This document shows, one piece after another, positions 1 through 52,100 of a stretch of DNA of 64,000 nucleotides. Position 1 is the stretch's first letter. Each line of letters opens with the position of its first letter. A program made the translations under genes and the position numbers. The stretch is from Astropecten irregularis. Lineage: Eukaryota > Echinodermata > Asteroidea > Paxillosida > Astropectinidae. The stretch lies in contig OZ020250.1 in the NCBI GenBank assembly GCA_963971285.1, positions 8,664,499-8,728,498 on the forward strand, in the 5' to 3' direction. The notes beneath the pieces are model-generated. The model was not told the DNA's origin. It did not search any database and saw nothing but the letters and a program-made list of their open reading frames with translations.

Positions 1-1558
1 GTTGTCTTTTGGTCTCCGTCAGAGTCTGTTTCTGGACTTTGTATCGAAGGCAGGATTTGATCAGTGGCCACTGGGAATACTAGATAGCGAGACGTAATTT
101 GTGTCATCTCTGTGTGGAATCTGTGGAAACGTCAAGTCATTATTGATGTGCTGGGATCTCATTGGTTTTAATTAATGCCGTCTCGTAAGACAAGCAAGTG
201 GCTGCAACGTCCTTGTGGGTTGGGCGATGCGTAAGACGGTCGTGGAGCAGAAGTCTGGGGTTTGCAAACCAGTCATAGTCATGGGTGTCACCCTCATCCT
301 GCGAGTCTACTCCGTCGGGTTGAACTAACTCCCAAACCAGCCCAGCAGCCGATTGGAACACAGACTGGAGAAATTACCAAGGAGCTTACACTTTAACCTG
401 TTCAACAAAATTCTCATTCGGCACTAACGGCAAGGAAGCACCGCCTTCCCTCTGAGGGGCAGCTAACCGTTCTCCATCACCTGATATCGACAGTTTCCCT
501 GAAATTTTGTCAGGAATTGATATATTATATATACTCTTTGGCATCGGACCACGTCCTTCTAGTCAACTATTCTCTGGCTCTCGGACAGAGAGTCATTTTG
601 ACTATGAGTCGGTGTAAATATACTCGCTATTCTGGTCTGAGAGGGGATCCGGTGAAGTTAAGGGTGCTTTTCTTTGAGGTGAGAGGTTACTTAGGTTTCT
701 GTGTTTGTTACGATTATTTACACGTTAAGTAGCGCGATATACGTGGATGTGAAAACAATCTGAATCGCAGTACTAATCTTCTGAAATATGTTATTAGATT
801 TTCAAAATGGCAGATTTTGACAAATATATTGTTTAATTTTTGTCTGCTCGATTTGTTTTCTCTAATTTGGTTGAATATCATTTCTAGAAATAGGTATAGG
901 GATTTTAGGGCGATAATGAAATGTCTCCATAACATCCAGTTTCATTAGTTTCATGTTTAGTTTCATACCACTCTCTGTTTGCCAAAGGGTCGTACTTTTT
1001 GTTTTGATCGATAAATTGCTGCCTACATGAGGGCTGTTCACACACACCTAAATAATCTTGATTATTTGTGTCGTGATTTGAATCGTTTTTTCGTGTGCGG
1101 ACAAAATAAAATTTTGATTAAAATCGTACTAATAGTGCATCTTTTTGTAAATAATCGCGATTATTTACTGTGTAAATGGTGCGCCTCAAAAACCCGGTTT
1201 TTTATATCCCATCGTCACAGCATGTTGTGTGTAACCACCATTGTTCCATTATAATGGAGATCAATGGTAACTACCATTTATATTGATTCAGTTTGTCGGA
1301 CACAATGCACTGGATGGAGGTCAACTTCAGGTCAAACTTCGAGAATCGTGCATGCATAGTTTGATTAAGAAATCGTAACGGTGCGATTTGTATCACAATT
1401 TTTTTCGGCCTGTGTGGACATGGCAGAAAATAATCGCAATTCAAATCTCGCTTTTTTAGTGAGTGTGTGAATGTGCCTCTTGTAAACTGATTCCTACTGT
1501 AAGCTTCTCCTCATCAACTCAATCCTCTGAGGATATTTTGATTCTCCGCCTTCCGCAG
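1..1558. other. MYO5 intron (upstream part)
   Basis: No exon recognised. AT-rich DNA with several short reverse-complementary AATAATC/GATTATT pairs between 1027 and 1460, possibly a worn inverted-repeat element. Short open frames here show no recognisable protein. Confidence 0.6.
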
Positions 1559-39713
<38,155 letters not shown>

Positions 39714-40388
39714 ATCAGGCCTCTCTATGGTCTGCCTATCAACCCGTCGTGGAAGATTTTGTTGATTTTGTTCATGTGGCTTCTAGTTTGTATCTATACC
39801 ACATCCTTGCTTAGCAGAATGTGAAGGAAATAGACAGTGTATTGTAGTTCTGCTTAAGCTACTCTGTTTAAATCCACGATCTTCCATGGCAGTCATAAGT
39901 AGATGCATGGGCTCAATATAGAAGGGTGCAGAAAATGCAGTCCTCCGTTTGCAGATTGACGTGATTCAGCGTCATGGAGGCCCATTTGTGAATGGTTGCC
40001 CAATTGCAGATTGGAAAAATCTCAAATATAAGCTAAGAGCGACCACCGCACATGTTGTGTATTAGGAATACCTGCCTGTTTGTAAATGGGTGCCGGGTGG
40101 CAGTTGGGAAGACATATGCAATAGACCTTTACTGTAACTGTTTGTGGATTTTTTTTTACAAATATTATAGTTTCACTCAAATCACTTTGATACCCAACTA
40201 GATGTCTCTCAGCCAGTTATACTAATCGTGAGAAGTTGTGTGTCTCAATAGACAAACCCCTTAGACAGTTGTACTCTCAGCTAATGCTCCTAATACGTAA
40301 TATCTATAGTCTATAGTTCTGCAAGTAACGTATTTGTGTTTCAGGTCAAAATTGATCTAAGAATGTTACTATCCCATTACTAACCCTG

Positions 40389-40526
40389 AGGTCGATTACA
40401 CGAAGCTCTACCATCGATCGCAACTCAAGTTACGAAGGATAACCTATTGTTTCCTACGTCGAGCTGCAATGCATCGTAAGTCCTTCGATTGATATTTAGT
40501 TACAATGAGTTTGTTGATATCGACCC
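40389..40526. mobile_element. MITE family 2 copy in MYO5 3' flank
   Basis: GAGGTCGATTACACGAAGCT to TTGTTGATATCGACCC; core AAGTTACGAAGGATAACC. Confidence 0.65.
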
Positions 40527-41091
40527 GATTTCTCACTGTTGTACACCAAGGTATAAAGACAGAAGCGTGGGTCTTCAAATGTTTTTCTGACAAGCCGGAA
40601 GGTTTGCCTTCTTAGTCTGCCCAGAATTTAAGCTATCGATCGCTGAATAGCCAGACAACGAGCTTTTAATAAAGCCCATACCTAGGATGGTGGATTTTTC
40701 TGGAGTCACTCTTCTGACTTCTACACGAGAATGATTCCAAAACCAACAAGGAAGAAGACTCTCAAGCGCATAACTTGCCCCATTTCGAAAAAATGACTGC
40801 CTTGAAACATGGACAGCCTTGCCTGAGGACGAAAAAAAAACAATTCCTTCGGTCGTGACTTGAACTTGATTCGTGCAGACAAAGAGTTGATGTTGAAGTT
40901 GACAAGGATAAGAAGTTTTCATGGATGTAGGCAGCGCAAGAGGCATTGTGATGGTCCTGGATCCATCAGAAATAGGCAAAGAAACTGGGAAGCAGTGTGC
41001 GCAGTCCTTTGATCCCCTGGAAGAGAATGCAACACAATCCCCATGTAGACTCAGTCACTCCAATATGGGGTTGTTAATTGTTTGTCTGTTT

Positions 41092-41463
41092 TAAAGGTAC
41101 TATCATACTTTGGCAAAGTTAATAGAACACCTGCAGTCTGTTCATAATTTCATTTGTCATGAAATAAATACCAACCTGCAAAATTTTCCACTCAATTGAT
41201 CATTGGAAACAGTACAAAACAGTGAAAAACCATTGCAGTGTTACGCGAAATTGTGAGGTAATTGTTATTGTGAGGTTTTGATCTCAGAGATCAAAACTGT
41301 TTCCGATATTTTGTTTGACTCATTTCTGAATAAATACAGCATTTCAGGCAGAAAAATGTTAACGGTATGTTTGTACCAGGTCTATCTTTATACCCTGTAA
41401 GTTATAGGTAAATCTGTGAACGTGTCTGTTTTGGTTTCCTACCAAAGTTTGATAGTATCTTTA
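41092..41463. mobile_element. MITE family 4, subtype c
   Basis: Ends TTAAAGGTACTATCATACTT and CCAAAGTTTGATAGTATCTT; the middle differs (CACTCAATTGATCATTGGAA) and matches 61538-61863. Confidence 0.7.
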
Positions 41464-42047
41464 TACCCTCCCAAATAATCCAGAATCATCCCAGCTTTGA
41501 GTGATAATATACTGCATGTAAAATTAACAATTGCCATCGTTGCCAGAACATTGCTGATATTTGTATGCATAGTGTGTGATCGTTAAGACGTTAAAAACAC
41601 GTGCGCAACTTTAAAGGCACTGACGTGACACGGTTTGGGTGGGTTTGATTTTCGTTCTCCTCCTGCTTAGTTCTAAAATTTGAGGCTGACAAAAATTGCT
41701 AATTTTTCGGAAATAACAGTGGAGTTGGTTGTTTGTTTTTTATTATTCCAAACGTTTGTACATTCCGGCTGTGTAATTTCAAACATATCCACCATTCTTC
41801 CAGTGGCAATTATTTTCTGTAAACTTTATTATAAAGCCCATGTCACACCAGGCAATTTACAGGCAACCAGTTCCAGGCAATCTCCAAGAAGATATAACAT
41901 TCATTTTCAAATCTGGATGTTATTTTTTAGGGGATAGTTGGGAAACGGCCTGAAAAGTGGCTTTTGTGCTACCAGAACTTTCCTTTTGTATGCAACTTGG
42001 TTGCCGCTATGTTGCCTGTAATATTTGTCTTGTGTGGCATGAGTGTC

Positions 42048-42182
42048 AGGCTGTGTTTCAAATCTCTGGCTGCGGCTGCAAATTACACATGCACCTATGA
42101 CAGCCACTAGCCAGTGACTGCAGCCGTTTCTATAGACTTCTGTGTTAGTTGTGGCTGCAACCAGAGAATTGGGACACTGCCT
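42048..42182. mobile_element. Short MITE in MYO5 3' flank
   Basis: AGGCTGTGTTTCAAATCTCT to AGAGAATTGGGACACTGCCT, 135 bp; inner CTGGCTGCGGCTGC faces GTGGCTGCAACCAG. Confidence 0.6.
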
Positions 42183-42411
42183 AAGAATCATCGTTTGAGT
42201 AATTCCATGTTGTAAAGATCCTATTTTTGGGAGAGGGGAAAGGAGTGTCGGAGATTTTTACGTTTCAAGATCACATCAAGGCTCACTTCATATCTGTATC
42301 ATACACCTTATATGTTATTTAGATCCCTTTGTACATATTATATGTGATGGTACTTACTTTGATGTATCATGTAATTAATATGCATTTTGTGTACACATTT
42401 GTCAAGATATA

Positions 42412-42417
42412 ATTAAA
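42412..42417 (+). promoter_or_regulatory. Possible MYO5 poly(A) signal
   Basis: ATTAAA, 2.7 kb after the stop, in an AT-rich flank. AATAAA at 42708 is an alternative. Neither has a clear downstream GU-rich element that would settle it. Confidence 0.25.
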
Positions 42418-43597
42418 GAACTGCTCTGATTTGTAATTAACAGGTATATTTGGTGAAATGCTTACAAACAAAAAAAGATAAAAAAAAAATTATTATTATT
42501 TTTTCTACTTTGAAGCCAAATTATTGCTCAGTGAATTCTATGGTTACGCTGTACGTGCTGGATATATTATGTTAATTTGTTGATTAGGTTTAGTGTTTCA
42601 TTTTGAATTTGTAGCTGAAATTGTTGAATGTCAGTGCTAGAATGACCACATGTACACAACCCATGCGAGCTTTGAAGACAATAGACAGAGAATGAATTTA
42701 AAAAAGAAATAAATATTATAGATTTCAAAGCGCATCTTGGTGAGTAAAACTGGTACCCAGCGATTGTCAATGCAAATGTTATTTGATGTGTGAAATTGGT
42801 AACCAGGTTTATTACTTCATTGAAGGTGACAGCAACCGGTATGTATAGTGTGTATATTAATTAACTGCATATAATTAATACTCGTAAAAAATTATTAAAA
42901 CAAAAAAATTCTAAATAAAGAAATATCGGAATCTAAATATGGAACATAGTGACACTGGCGCAAAATTGTATATATTTATTTGTTGACAAATATGTTGACA
43001 CAATCTCATTGTGTGAAATAGAGTAATATATTCAATAATGATGAACATATAATTAGCTAGATCTTTGTGATAATGCTATCCCTCGAACATAATGTTGTCT
43101 AAAAACAAAAATTATAATAATTCATGCAAAAATGTTTTCAATTTATAATGGTCTCTGCTTCAATTTTGTTTGTTTTTAAATTGGTCTTGAGATTTTCTTT
43201 ACAAATAAAATGTACAGGGTGTTCCCTTTATCAATTCTAGATAGGATCTCAAAAGAATCTCGGGATTTTGTTCAAACTTATTAGATGTCCTGTCATGAAA
43301 TTTCTAATATTTTGTGGAAGTTGTCGCTGGACTGCATTTGGCAGAATGAAAAGTTTCAGGAGTTTCACTGTGGGGCTGCTACAAGCTTAGGATACGTTGA
43401 TTATTTAAACTTGAAGAAGCAATGTCACTGAAAGGGTATTAAACATACAAACGAAAAATTCCATGAAATTTATGAGATCTTATTACACTAATTGCAATTA
43501 AGCAAGAAGACTGGCTCAAATGCATACGGCTGTGAATTGAGACAATAAAATTTGGAAAAATTGTCTGTGTCTGCCTAGCAAGATATACCAGTGCCAT

Positions 43598-43778
43598 TGA
43601 ATTTCATCAGGGCTGCTAAATACACACAGATTTGCTAAGCGTGAACACACTTTGCTTAACAATCACAGGTCACCAACCAAAACTCCAATGCAATGTATAT
43701 TAATTGTAAGTGGTTCCAGCTGATTTGATGCTAAGCATAATTTTTTCTGCTAAGCAGGTCTTTGAAATTGGACCCTGA
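43598..43778. mobile_element. MITE family 3, worn copy
   Basis: Ends GAATTTCATCAGGGCTGCTA and TCTTTGAAATTGGACCCTG with inner TTTGCTAAGCGTG and GATGCTAAGCATAATTT. About 180 bp and more diverged than the other copies. Confidence 0.5.
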
Positions 43779-45054
43779 TCAGGAATCCTTTGATTCCAGC
43801 ATGTCTATGTTAGCACTGAATAGAGAGTCATTTCTATGGAAGCTGGTAAGCACAAGAATTTGTAAGAAAACTTCCCCCTCAGCAAATACAGAAATATGGG
43901 CTTTAATGCCATCCTGATTTTCACGCTATTAAAGCGAAAGAAAAAGAGTTTCATTGCTCACCTCAAGCAAAATACACAGCATGTGGTATTATTCGCAACT
44001 CATTTTGTGTAAGCAAATTTTGTTTGTGCTTAGCAAATTTTTTTTTGTTTAGCAGTTTATGGAAACGGTCACTGTTTTCATTACATTGGAGATGTATGAC
44101 ATTTGCCGTCGATGGCAGTGGTAATAGTTATATCTCTTCTGTGATTCCACAGACAAATTTAGGACAACCCCCAATTGAACACACTATATACCTGTATCTA
44201 GATTCCCATAGGGTGATTTCTTTTTAGACTGTGTTGAAAATCCGAGTCATTTTTGGCCAGTCGCTACAAAGCAGACAGCTGATTGGTTAGAAAATTATAA
44301 TGACCTTCGTAGTGTTAGCTTGAAAAATGGTCGCTGTAATCCACTATGTTAGAAAAAAAAAATAATACAGACTCTTCAATTGTAATTTTAACCGACGGAA
44401 AAATACCCACTTTTTCTAGCATGACAAAATAAAATTAATGAATGAGTTTAAAACTCTTGAGAATAAAAAAATATTGAAAGCTGGATTTTTTCAGTTTGTG
44501 AGCTGAAAAAAAGAAACTGATTACGTAATTTGTAGACAAAGGACGCATAATTTGTTAACAGCACTCTGTAATTTTCAGCCCAACTTTCAGGTAAATATCT
44601 ATCTTCTATACAGAAAATCATATATAATTCAATTTTTTAAGTTGATTCAAAATGAATAACATTTTTCATTTATATTATTTATATTTTAGTTGAATTATTA
44701 ATTGTAGACCCTGTATGCCCAAATTCTGATATTCAGTACCATTGGGGCATGAATAAACATTATTTGATTAAGTTATGCAGAATTAATTATAGTGTATTCA
44801 TGTTTATCTGTAAGACATTTGTGATTTGATTATAACCATGATAACAAGCAATGTTTGTGTATCATTCAATGCCTAGGTCCTATTTAATACAACTGAGTGA
44901 AATAATCCATTGAGTTATTGCACTGATGCATCACCACCTACATACACTCATCTACATGTAGTAATACTGGTAATGCAATAGACAACTTGTTGTGTGTGTA
45001 TCATTAATGGGTTGAAGCCAAGCTGTAACCACATGGATAGTCATTGGGCATCTG

Positions 45055-45296
45055 GGACCATTTCATAGAGCCGCTTATTAAGCACCAAAATTTGCTTCAG
45101 CACCAAGAACCTTGGTAAGTAAAATAAGTATGCCAGCCAACACTCCTTGTGAATGTTATGCTCAGCAAACAATGGCCAAATACAAGTCAAAAGCAGTAAA
45201 AATCACATGAAAAATTTGTTGGCAATCATGTTTGAACAAGGAAGACTTTTCATGCTGAAGCAAATTTTGGTGAAGTAGCTCTATGAAATTGGCCCT
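45055..45296. mobile_element. MITE family 3 copy
   Basis: GGGACCATTTCATAGAGCCG to AGCTCTATGAAATTGGCCC, about 240 bp. The middle matches 63562-63804 (AACCTTGGTAAGTAAAAT; CAATCATGTTTGAACAAGGA). Confidence 0.7.
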
Positions 45297-45528
45297 TGGT
45301 TAGAGAATTTCTTGTGTGTATCATTAATGAGGTGAAGCCTGCAACCACATGGCTAGTGTTAGATCATTGGGCAAATGATAGCTGACAATATGGAGGCCTC
45401 ATCATCCTAGCACTGAATCAGTAAGTTCCATTGACTGATAGAGGGCCTCAAATTGAACCAGAAGGGTTATGTTGCAGTCAAGATTCTCTCTGCATATCTC
45501 TGGTGGGATTCAAGTTCTAATTTAGGCT

Positions 45529-45693
45529 CAATAGCGCTCCGCACTTGCGCTAAAAATAGCACAGGATCATCTCAGACAAACATTGCAACCATGCAAACGT
45601 GTGTGTGCGTGCGCGTGCATGTACACTACATGCGTGAGACAGTTTGTCTGACATCCGGGGATTTTGTGACGCCATTCGTGCGGAGCGCTATTG
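45529..45693. mobile_element. MITE family 6 copy, inverted
   Basis: CAATAGCGCTCCGCACTTGC to TGCGGAGCGCTATTG; the CRE-like site has become TGACGCCA. The middle is (GT/GC)-rich. Confidence 0.7.
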
Positions 45694-47157
45694 CAAATTA
45701 TGTCCACAGAGAATTATGCCTTGACTGTCAGGTATGTGTTGTCTGTTTTTGGCAGTTTTGCTTTGTTTTAATCATGTGTAGAGCGCTTTACAATATACCA
45801 GCAAACGTACCATATCATATTATGTCTTTCTAGTAGATCCCAAATTAAAGTTTTCTTAACATGTGTAAAGTATTAATATGACTTAGATATGATGTTAATT
45901 ATATGAGGGCATATTCATATTCATGTATATTATGGAACCTGGCCCAACAGCTCGGGCAATAAACTATAAAACAATTGTTCCACAAAGAGAAGATTTGTCA
46001 CCATGATGTGGTTATTAAATAGCCGTGGCGTCAGTTGCTGCAAAATGCATAGCTGTGAATTGGGCACCGCTCTCGTGACATCATTTGGATGTTCGGACAA
46101 ACAAGTCGTACCGTTACGTCATGGCTTAGAAAAGGGCGTCAGCTCAACCATTCGTGAAAATACATCTCGTGTTGTGCAGACATGTTTTGTTATATTGTTG
46201 TGAACTATTATATTGCTACATGTATTACATGTCCCATACCAGCAATGTTGTCCGAACATCCAGGTAACTATAGCTGTCGATACAAAGGCCGTATTCCATA
46301 AATGGCTCGAGCGCAGAGCCCTATTTAGGCCTACTGCCTTTTGCAATACACCTCTGTATGTAGTATTGTACTCATAGTCTCATGATACATCACTTTGTGT
46401 TATTTCCATTTGGGTCTAGGGAATTGTGCTTCCACTCTGCCTAATACTAAAAAAAACAATGACCCTTCAAACACATAGGCCAAATAGTGTCATCACGCAT
46501 TTTTGTGGCCGCCATGACATTCGACATTATGGGCGAATCACAACCACTAACTGCACCGCGTTATTGCACATGCCATGGCAGTTGACCGCTATTTTTAATA
46601 ACTTTTTGCTTACATTTCACTTGAGTTCTGATATGCATAGTTAATTTCACACGGTGAATAATGTAATGCGCGCCCCAAGTGTCATGTGTCATGGCGACCA
46701 CCACATCTCGCCCTGGAAAGGAATCACAATAAAGTGGCTTCCATTTATCTTCAACCTGTTTCTTATGACTATATCTTGAAGCTTTGTGGTGGGCAATTCT
46801 CATGGAAAAGAAAGATTGGGCACTTTAACTATTTTTAACACATCTACTATACTACCGTAATTACTAAGCCATTTCATTTCCTGCCCACCTACAGGAAAAC
46901 AACACTATAGGCCCTCTACTGTCCAAAACATGCCACTCATAGTCCAACTGTATTCTTGCTTGTGTACGGACAGACACTTTTATTTGTCAATAACACTTCA
47001 CACAGACAGCTTGAATACATAACATGTATGTTTGTATTTACAGTTACGACTTACACTACTTACAGAATTGCACACAAACACAAACAGTGGGTAGATTGTG
47101 TTGAAATAGAGTTCCGCTACAAATATCATTGCAAGATTTTTATACCAATGTTACCTA

Positions 47158-47267
47158 GGGCCTGTTTGTTTCGGACGAATCCTGCGGATCCGGATCCCAT
47201 TTTAGCGTACCCTGCATAGGAGAAGGATCCCAAAATATCGGATCCTTTGCGTGAAACAAACAGGCCC
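47158..47267. mobile_element. Hairpin MITE family 1 copy
   Basis: 110 bp, ends GGGCCTGTTTGTTTCGGACG and GCGTGAAACAAACAGGCCC; core CCCTGCATAGGAGAAGGATC. Confidence 0.75.
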
Positions 47268-47519
47268 ATAGTAAAATTATCAGGATCCGATTTTTAACAG
47301 GAAGAGTGAGTTTGTTTTTCTAAATGTGCCAAGATTGAATTTATTTTCTCATGTCAACATTTTGAAGGGTATGAGGCTTGTATGTCGGAGGTTCAGAGAC
47401 CAGTCTACCGCCCTCTGTTGGTCTGCATGTTCAAACAACCCATTCACAGCTATAAGCAGGGGTGCATTTTGGCTGCCTGAACTTTGAACATTTTTCTGCG
47501 TCGGTTATTGGTTCGGTGT

Positions 47520-47752
47520 TTTGCTGACTTCAGTTCTGCTTCAATGATGTCATTGGTTCATCCGAACGAGAACCGAGGGAAGGGATTGCTTTACGGTCCA
47601 TCCAACATGGCAGAAAAGGTAAGCTAGCTGCAGGTCCAACTACTTCCATCATGTCCTCAGCAATTTTTGTTTACATTTTTCAAAAGTGTTTTGGCACCTT
47701 CTCTCAACTATATTCCTGTTCATCAAGAGTGACGTCAAAAACACTTTACTGA
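47520..47752 (+). repeat. Dispersed repeat, copy 2
   Basis: Partner of 5307-5530; contains ACGGTCCATCCAACATGGCA and GAGTGACGTCAAAAACAC. Confidence 0.65.
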
Positions 47753-47801
47753 TCACCTCCGCCAAAACCCCAGTACTAGTGGGCCTTGAACCATTGTAAA
47801 C

Positions 47802-47933
47802 CAATAGCGTTCCGCACTAATGACGTCACACCATGCATGCACATACCCCCACTCACCATACGTTTGCATGGCCACGTTGCAATGTTTGTCTGAGGTTCGG
47901 TGCTATTTTTAGCGCAAGTGCGCAGTGCTATCG
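47802..47933. mobile_element. MITE family 6 copy
   Basis: CAATAGCGTTCCGCACTAAT to GCGCAGTGCTATCG; keeps TGACGTCA near 47819 and the phrase TTGCAATGTTTGTCTGAGGT. Confidence 0.68.
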
Positions 47934-48546
47934 CACTCCTATATGTTTGTCATATTCACTGAAGTCCTTAGGACAACTCTATGAATGTGACATTTTGTGC
48001 ACATTGCCTGTGCTGTGTTGACTGCAGCATGTAAAATGCAATGGATGTGTATCTGTGCAATGGTCCTTTGACCAAATTAATCTATGGCAGTCAAATAGAA
48101 ACAGTTTGTCCTTGTTTTGTTAACCAACATTGAGCTTGGTAGCAGGAATGATCTCAAAACACAGTCACAGTGACTCAAATTGCATAAAACAGGACTTAGG
48201 TAGCGCCATAAACATAGACTACAGTTAAAATATCGGACGGAGCTATTTCAGTGAAAACATAATGCTTTGCCGTACTGTGGAATGTGATGGAACTAGTCTT
48301 GCGATAACTAGTTTTTCCTCGCACCATATTTCAAATACTTTTGGCCTGAGGCAAGGTAGTTTCACTGATTTGTCAAACTGTTGCATTTTAGCCATGTAGT
48401 AATTTGCCCATGAATCTATACACATCGTCAATATCTGGAACCATATACCTTGTACACATTGGGATCATTAACACTGTACACAAGGTTTTTACCTTTACAA
48501 TGTATTAACACATATTAATGAATGATTTTCATCCATGCACAGACAT

Positions 48547-48794
48547 GGGGGCCAATTTCATGGCCCTGCTTAGCACAAACATTTGCTTACCATGAAAATT
48601 TCTGTCTAAAAATCTTAAAAACATGATTAAAAGCCAAATTTCCATGTGTTGTGTATCACTTGTGATTGTTCTTTGGCTGTTGTTCACTGACCATGAATAT
48701 CAAATGGAATTTTTAATGGTGGTTTGTTTGATTGAGCAAGACATTTTGTGCTAAGCAATTTTTTTGTGCTTAACAGCTCCATGAAATTGGCCCC
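48547..48794. mobile_element. MITE family 3 copy
   Basis: GGGGGCCAATTTCATGGCCC to AGCTCCATGAAATTGGCCCC. It lies just downstream of the KIFBP stop codon, probably in its 3' UTR. Confidence 0.7.
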
Positions 48795-49024
48795 TGCTTG
48801 TGTCCAGTTTTTGGTAATTTAGGATGAAGTATCCCATTCGTCACACAATATCATAAGACACAGTCATGTTCCATAGTTGTACTATTAGCATTTATCACAT
48901 CAACAACCCTGGCCGGGCTTATTTAGTCAAACCTTTGAAACATGTTGGTCTTTTTCCCACCATATTTTCAGCTGTGGTTTCACGGAATTGGTCCTGGTTT
49001 TGGCAGACGTTTTTCCAAAAGGTT

Positions 49025-49102
49025 TCACTCGTACTCCCTCCTGACCTGGGCAATACGGGCCGGTAGAAGCTCCACCATCTCCTGACATATATCAAACTCC
49101 GC
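49025..49102 (-). CDS. KIFBP: KIFBP terminal coding exon
   Basis: Acceptor TTCCGTCAG; 25 codons then TGA (49027-49025). AEFDICQEMVELLPARI matches human VELELSKEMVSLLPTKM. The C-terminus is RREYE. Confidence 0.93.
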   Translation of the reverse strand, partial: AEFDICQEMVELLPARIAQVRREYE

Positions 49103-52100
49103 CTGACGGAAGGAAAAATAAGATGAAAAATGTGAGTAAATGGTCTTATATGGAGGACGAACAATGGAATGGAGGTTTGCCATGTTTTTGATGGGGGATG
49201 ACTCGCTAAACTGAATCAGTTGTAAATAGACCGATCCAGTAAGCCCCTCCCACTGCACACATGGGCAATGAACATGTATTCCTCTCCAATGCTTCACTGC
49301 ACGTTCCTGTCGCGCATACATACCGTACGCGCGCGTACATTTTTCAGACTTTAGTGAACGCATGTAGAACATAAACCACGACTGTGATTGGTCAGAAACA
49401 AATGGGGCGGGGCTAAATGGATTGGTCTATTGCCATGTATCACCAGTTTTCCTTTTTTTTCTATTTTTTCACAAGCCCAGTTCGTAAGAATCTAGCACAT
49501 TAGCTTCAATAGCAAAACTTTTTTTCCTTTTTGGAAAAACTGCCTGTATAGTCCGAGTATCACCCGTTCTACTCCGTGCCACACTACGTACGAACGTCTG
49601 ATACATGCGTGCATGCAAATTTTATGCAACGCGGCAAATTGACCAATCAGATCTGTTTTGAGAACACTTCTGTCTGGGTCATGACGGAGGCCAAGGTTGT
49701 TAATTGGTCAAACCTAGAGGTCAGTGCTGGGTTGGCTTGCATAATTAATCAGGAAATCTGCGTGGATGTCTGCACGTCTATCAGATAGACTACTAACTGT
49801 ACAGAAGGATTGCACATTAGTGCCATCTGCGCATATCTGCATTGAAACCGCGGTTCTCCATTCTGAACTTTGGCCGTGCTACCGCAGCCACTCAACACAG
49901 TATGGCCTGCATGTGTTACAACAACGTCACATTGGGTTTTGTGTTTGAGAAGCAGATACAGACAGCCTCGTTAACGAATGCGAAAGTGTGATTCTAAACA
50001 CGTTGTATTGGGATCCCTCTATTGACCACCTACCGTCATTTTATCCATTGCTTCTGGGTGACTCATGCAGTAATCTACCACAAACTTGTAGTTATTCAAG
50101 CTGTAAAAAAAACACAATGAAACAAGTTAAGTGTCATTGCATGAGTACACCATGCAGAAATCTGCAGAAGGTGATAACCCGGTGGATAACGGATCTGGCT
50201 CAAATTTGCACAAAAGTTTCGTCTTAGGGTACAATTACGGCAGGTAAAGCCGTTTGGTGAAACATCGCGCCGTTTAGGATTTACTGGCATTAACAATTTC
50301 AATGCATTTTCTATTAAAAATGGCAATTTTTTGACAAAATTGCCAATTATGTCGATTTTAAAAAGTTTTTTCATTCTTACCCTGCAATAGGACCACATAA
50401 CAATTACTTTAAGATCAAATTAGAGGTCTTAAGGTATCTTTCCATTTTCATCTTTTGTTTATAACCCGCAGCATGGAAGGTCACATGTCCCTTCAATTAG
50501 TAGACACCCCCCCTCCTTAAATTGTGAAAAGTACACCATCTTGACGTTGTGATTTCTCAACTGCCACAGGGATTGGGATCATAATTTTTTTTTACAACAG
50601 ACCTGAAGTAGTGTTAGTTCATTTAAAGTAATAAAAACTTTGGGCACTATGTCGCCCTTGAAGTTTCGTGCTCGTTTATTTTGAGTAATTTAGGCCTTAA
50701 ACCTCTAGTTTACACCGGTTTTTGCACCAGTTTGAGATGATTTATTTATTTGATTTTCAGTTTTTCAGCAGGAAACCTTATCATACTATGTCCAAGCCTA
50801 TTCAACCACATTCCCACAGTCCTTCACTCTTACAACATACATACCGTATCACATAGGGGTTGAAAATTTGATAGTCTGTGGGAAAACTCTTTGTGGCACT
50901 ATAGTCTACTGAGTATAGACATTATGGCAGCCATGCAGCATGTGCTAGGCATGCAAAAGGATGATCACGAAATTCAGACCCTGAGGGTCATTAAATGCGG
51001 GTTAGACCATGTTCATCCTGATTTGACATGTGGGTTGATGAGAAAGTACCCAAAGGAAACTACATGTAGCTGCATTACCCTGAAGAAGTACAACAAGGAC
51101 ATTCGTGGTCATCTTTCTGGTCAGAAAGTGCCCCGACACAGCAGTAGTGACACTAGGCCTACTCGGCCTACCACACCAAACACTGAGTGGGAACGTATTG
51201 CCTTGCGTGCTGGGCTGTTTGATGACGTTGATCAGGAGATAACCATCTGTCCTACCCATCGTTTTAAGTTAGGCCTTAACTGGAAGCCATCTAGAAAATG
51301 TCAGCACCCACTCAATCCTGCAGCTTCAAAACGACAGCCTCGCCGTGACCGTTCCATTCAGGCATCGGTCTAGAAGGAAGTGTTTGAGATATGGAATGTT
51401 TTATTGCCAATAGGATTTGCACCTACCTAATAGGTAGGTGCAAATTATTGCAATCGTTGGGCAACGTCTAGATATATTAACCAATAGCATTTTAAGCATG
51501 TGTGATCTAGGTGGTGGTAATGTTAATGTTATAGTCCCATGGCTACATTACAATTGTGAACTAAGGCAAACATATTTCTGGCTATGCCATAAAATGTAAG
51601 GTCTTCTTTCACACCAGATATCCAAAGCAGCAAGACCATCTGCAGTATGACAAACAAACAGCAGAAGAGCAAATCCTCATTCTAAAGGGTCACCTTCTGC
51701 GGCAGATATGCCAGGACCAGGCAAAATCACACATACTGGTTAATCTAACGACATCTCAGGCATTGATCACCATGGATTGGGCCATGAAGTTTCTGCCCTG
51801 CAAATTCAGAGAGGCTCAGCAGGATTGGTATGGCAAAAAGAGTATCTCCTGGCATGTGTCTGCTGCAGTCACCAAGACCGAAGACGATGAATTCAAGGTG
51901 AGTGGAACCAATACTGGCACCCATGATAGAATGTTGACATATTTAAGATACTTTTCAAAATGTGTTGTTCTATAGTACTATAGTAACACATATCCTCTTC
52001 CCCATGCAATTATCTCCTTGGTATTGGCATGTTTTGAATGCGAGTCGGAGATGTCTATAGATAGTTTAAATTGATTTTTTATGCATGGATATGATAGGCC

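Larger units (their letters stand above)
39714..49024. other. Convergent intergenic region, both 3' UTRs
   Basis: Contains the MYO5 3' UTR (from 39714, extent unknown) and, on the other strand, the KIFBP 3' UTR. Possible MYO5 poly(A) signals are ATTAAA at 42412 and AATAAA at 42708; neither can be proved. I cannot assign the KIFBP signal. Repeats are listed at 40389, 41092, 42048, 43598, 45055, 45529, 47158, 47520, 47802 and 48547. No third gene recognised. Confidence 0.55.

Noticed and set aside
40575..40979. 134-codon - strand frame in the MYO5 3' flank
   Set aside because: No recognisable domain, no splice context; low-complexity Ser-rich composition. Could be real but cannot be supported.
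51002..51259. - strand frame opposite relic block 1
   Set aside because: Shadow of the + strand relic; no homology pattern of its own.
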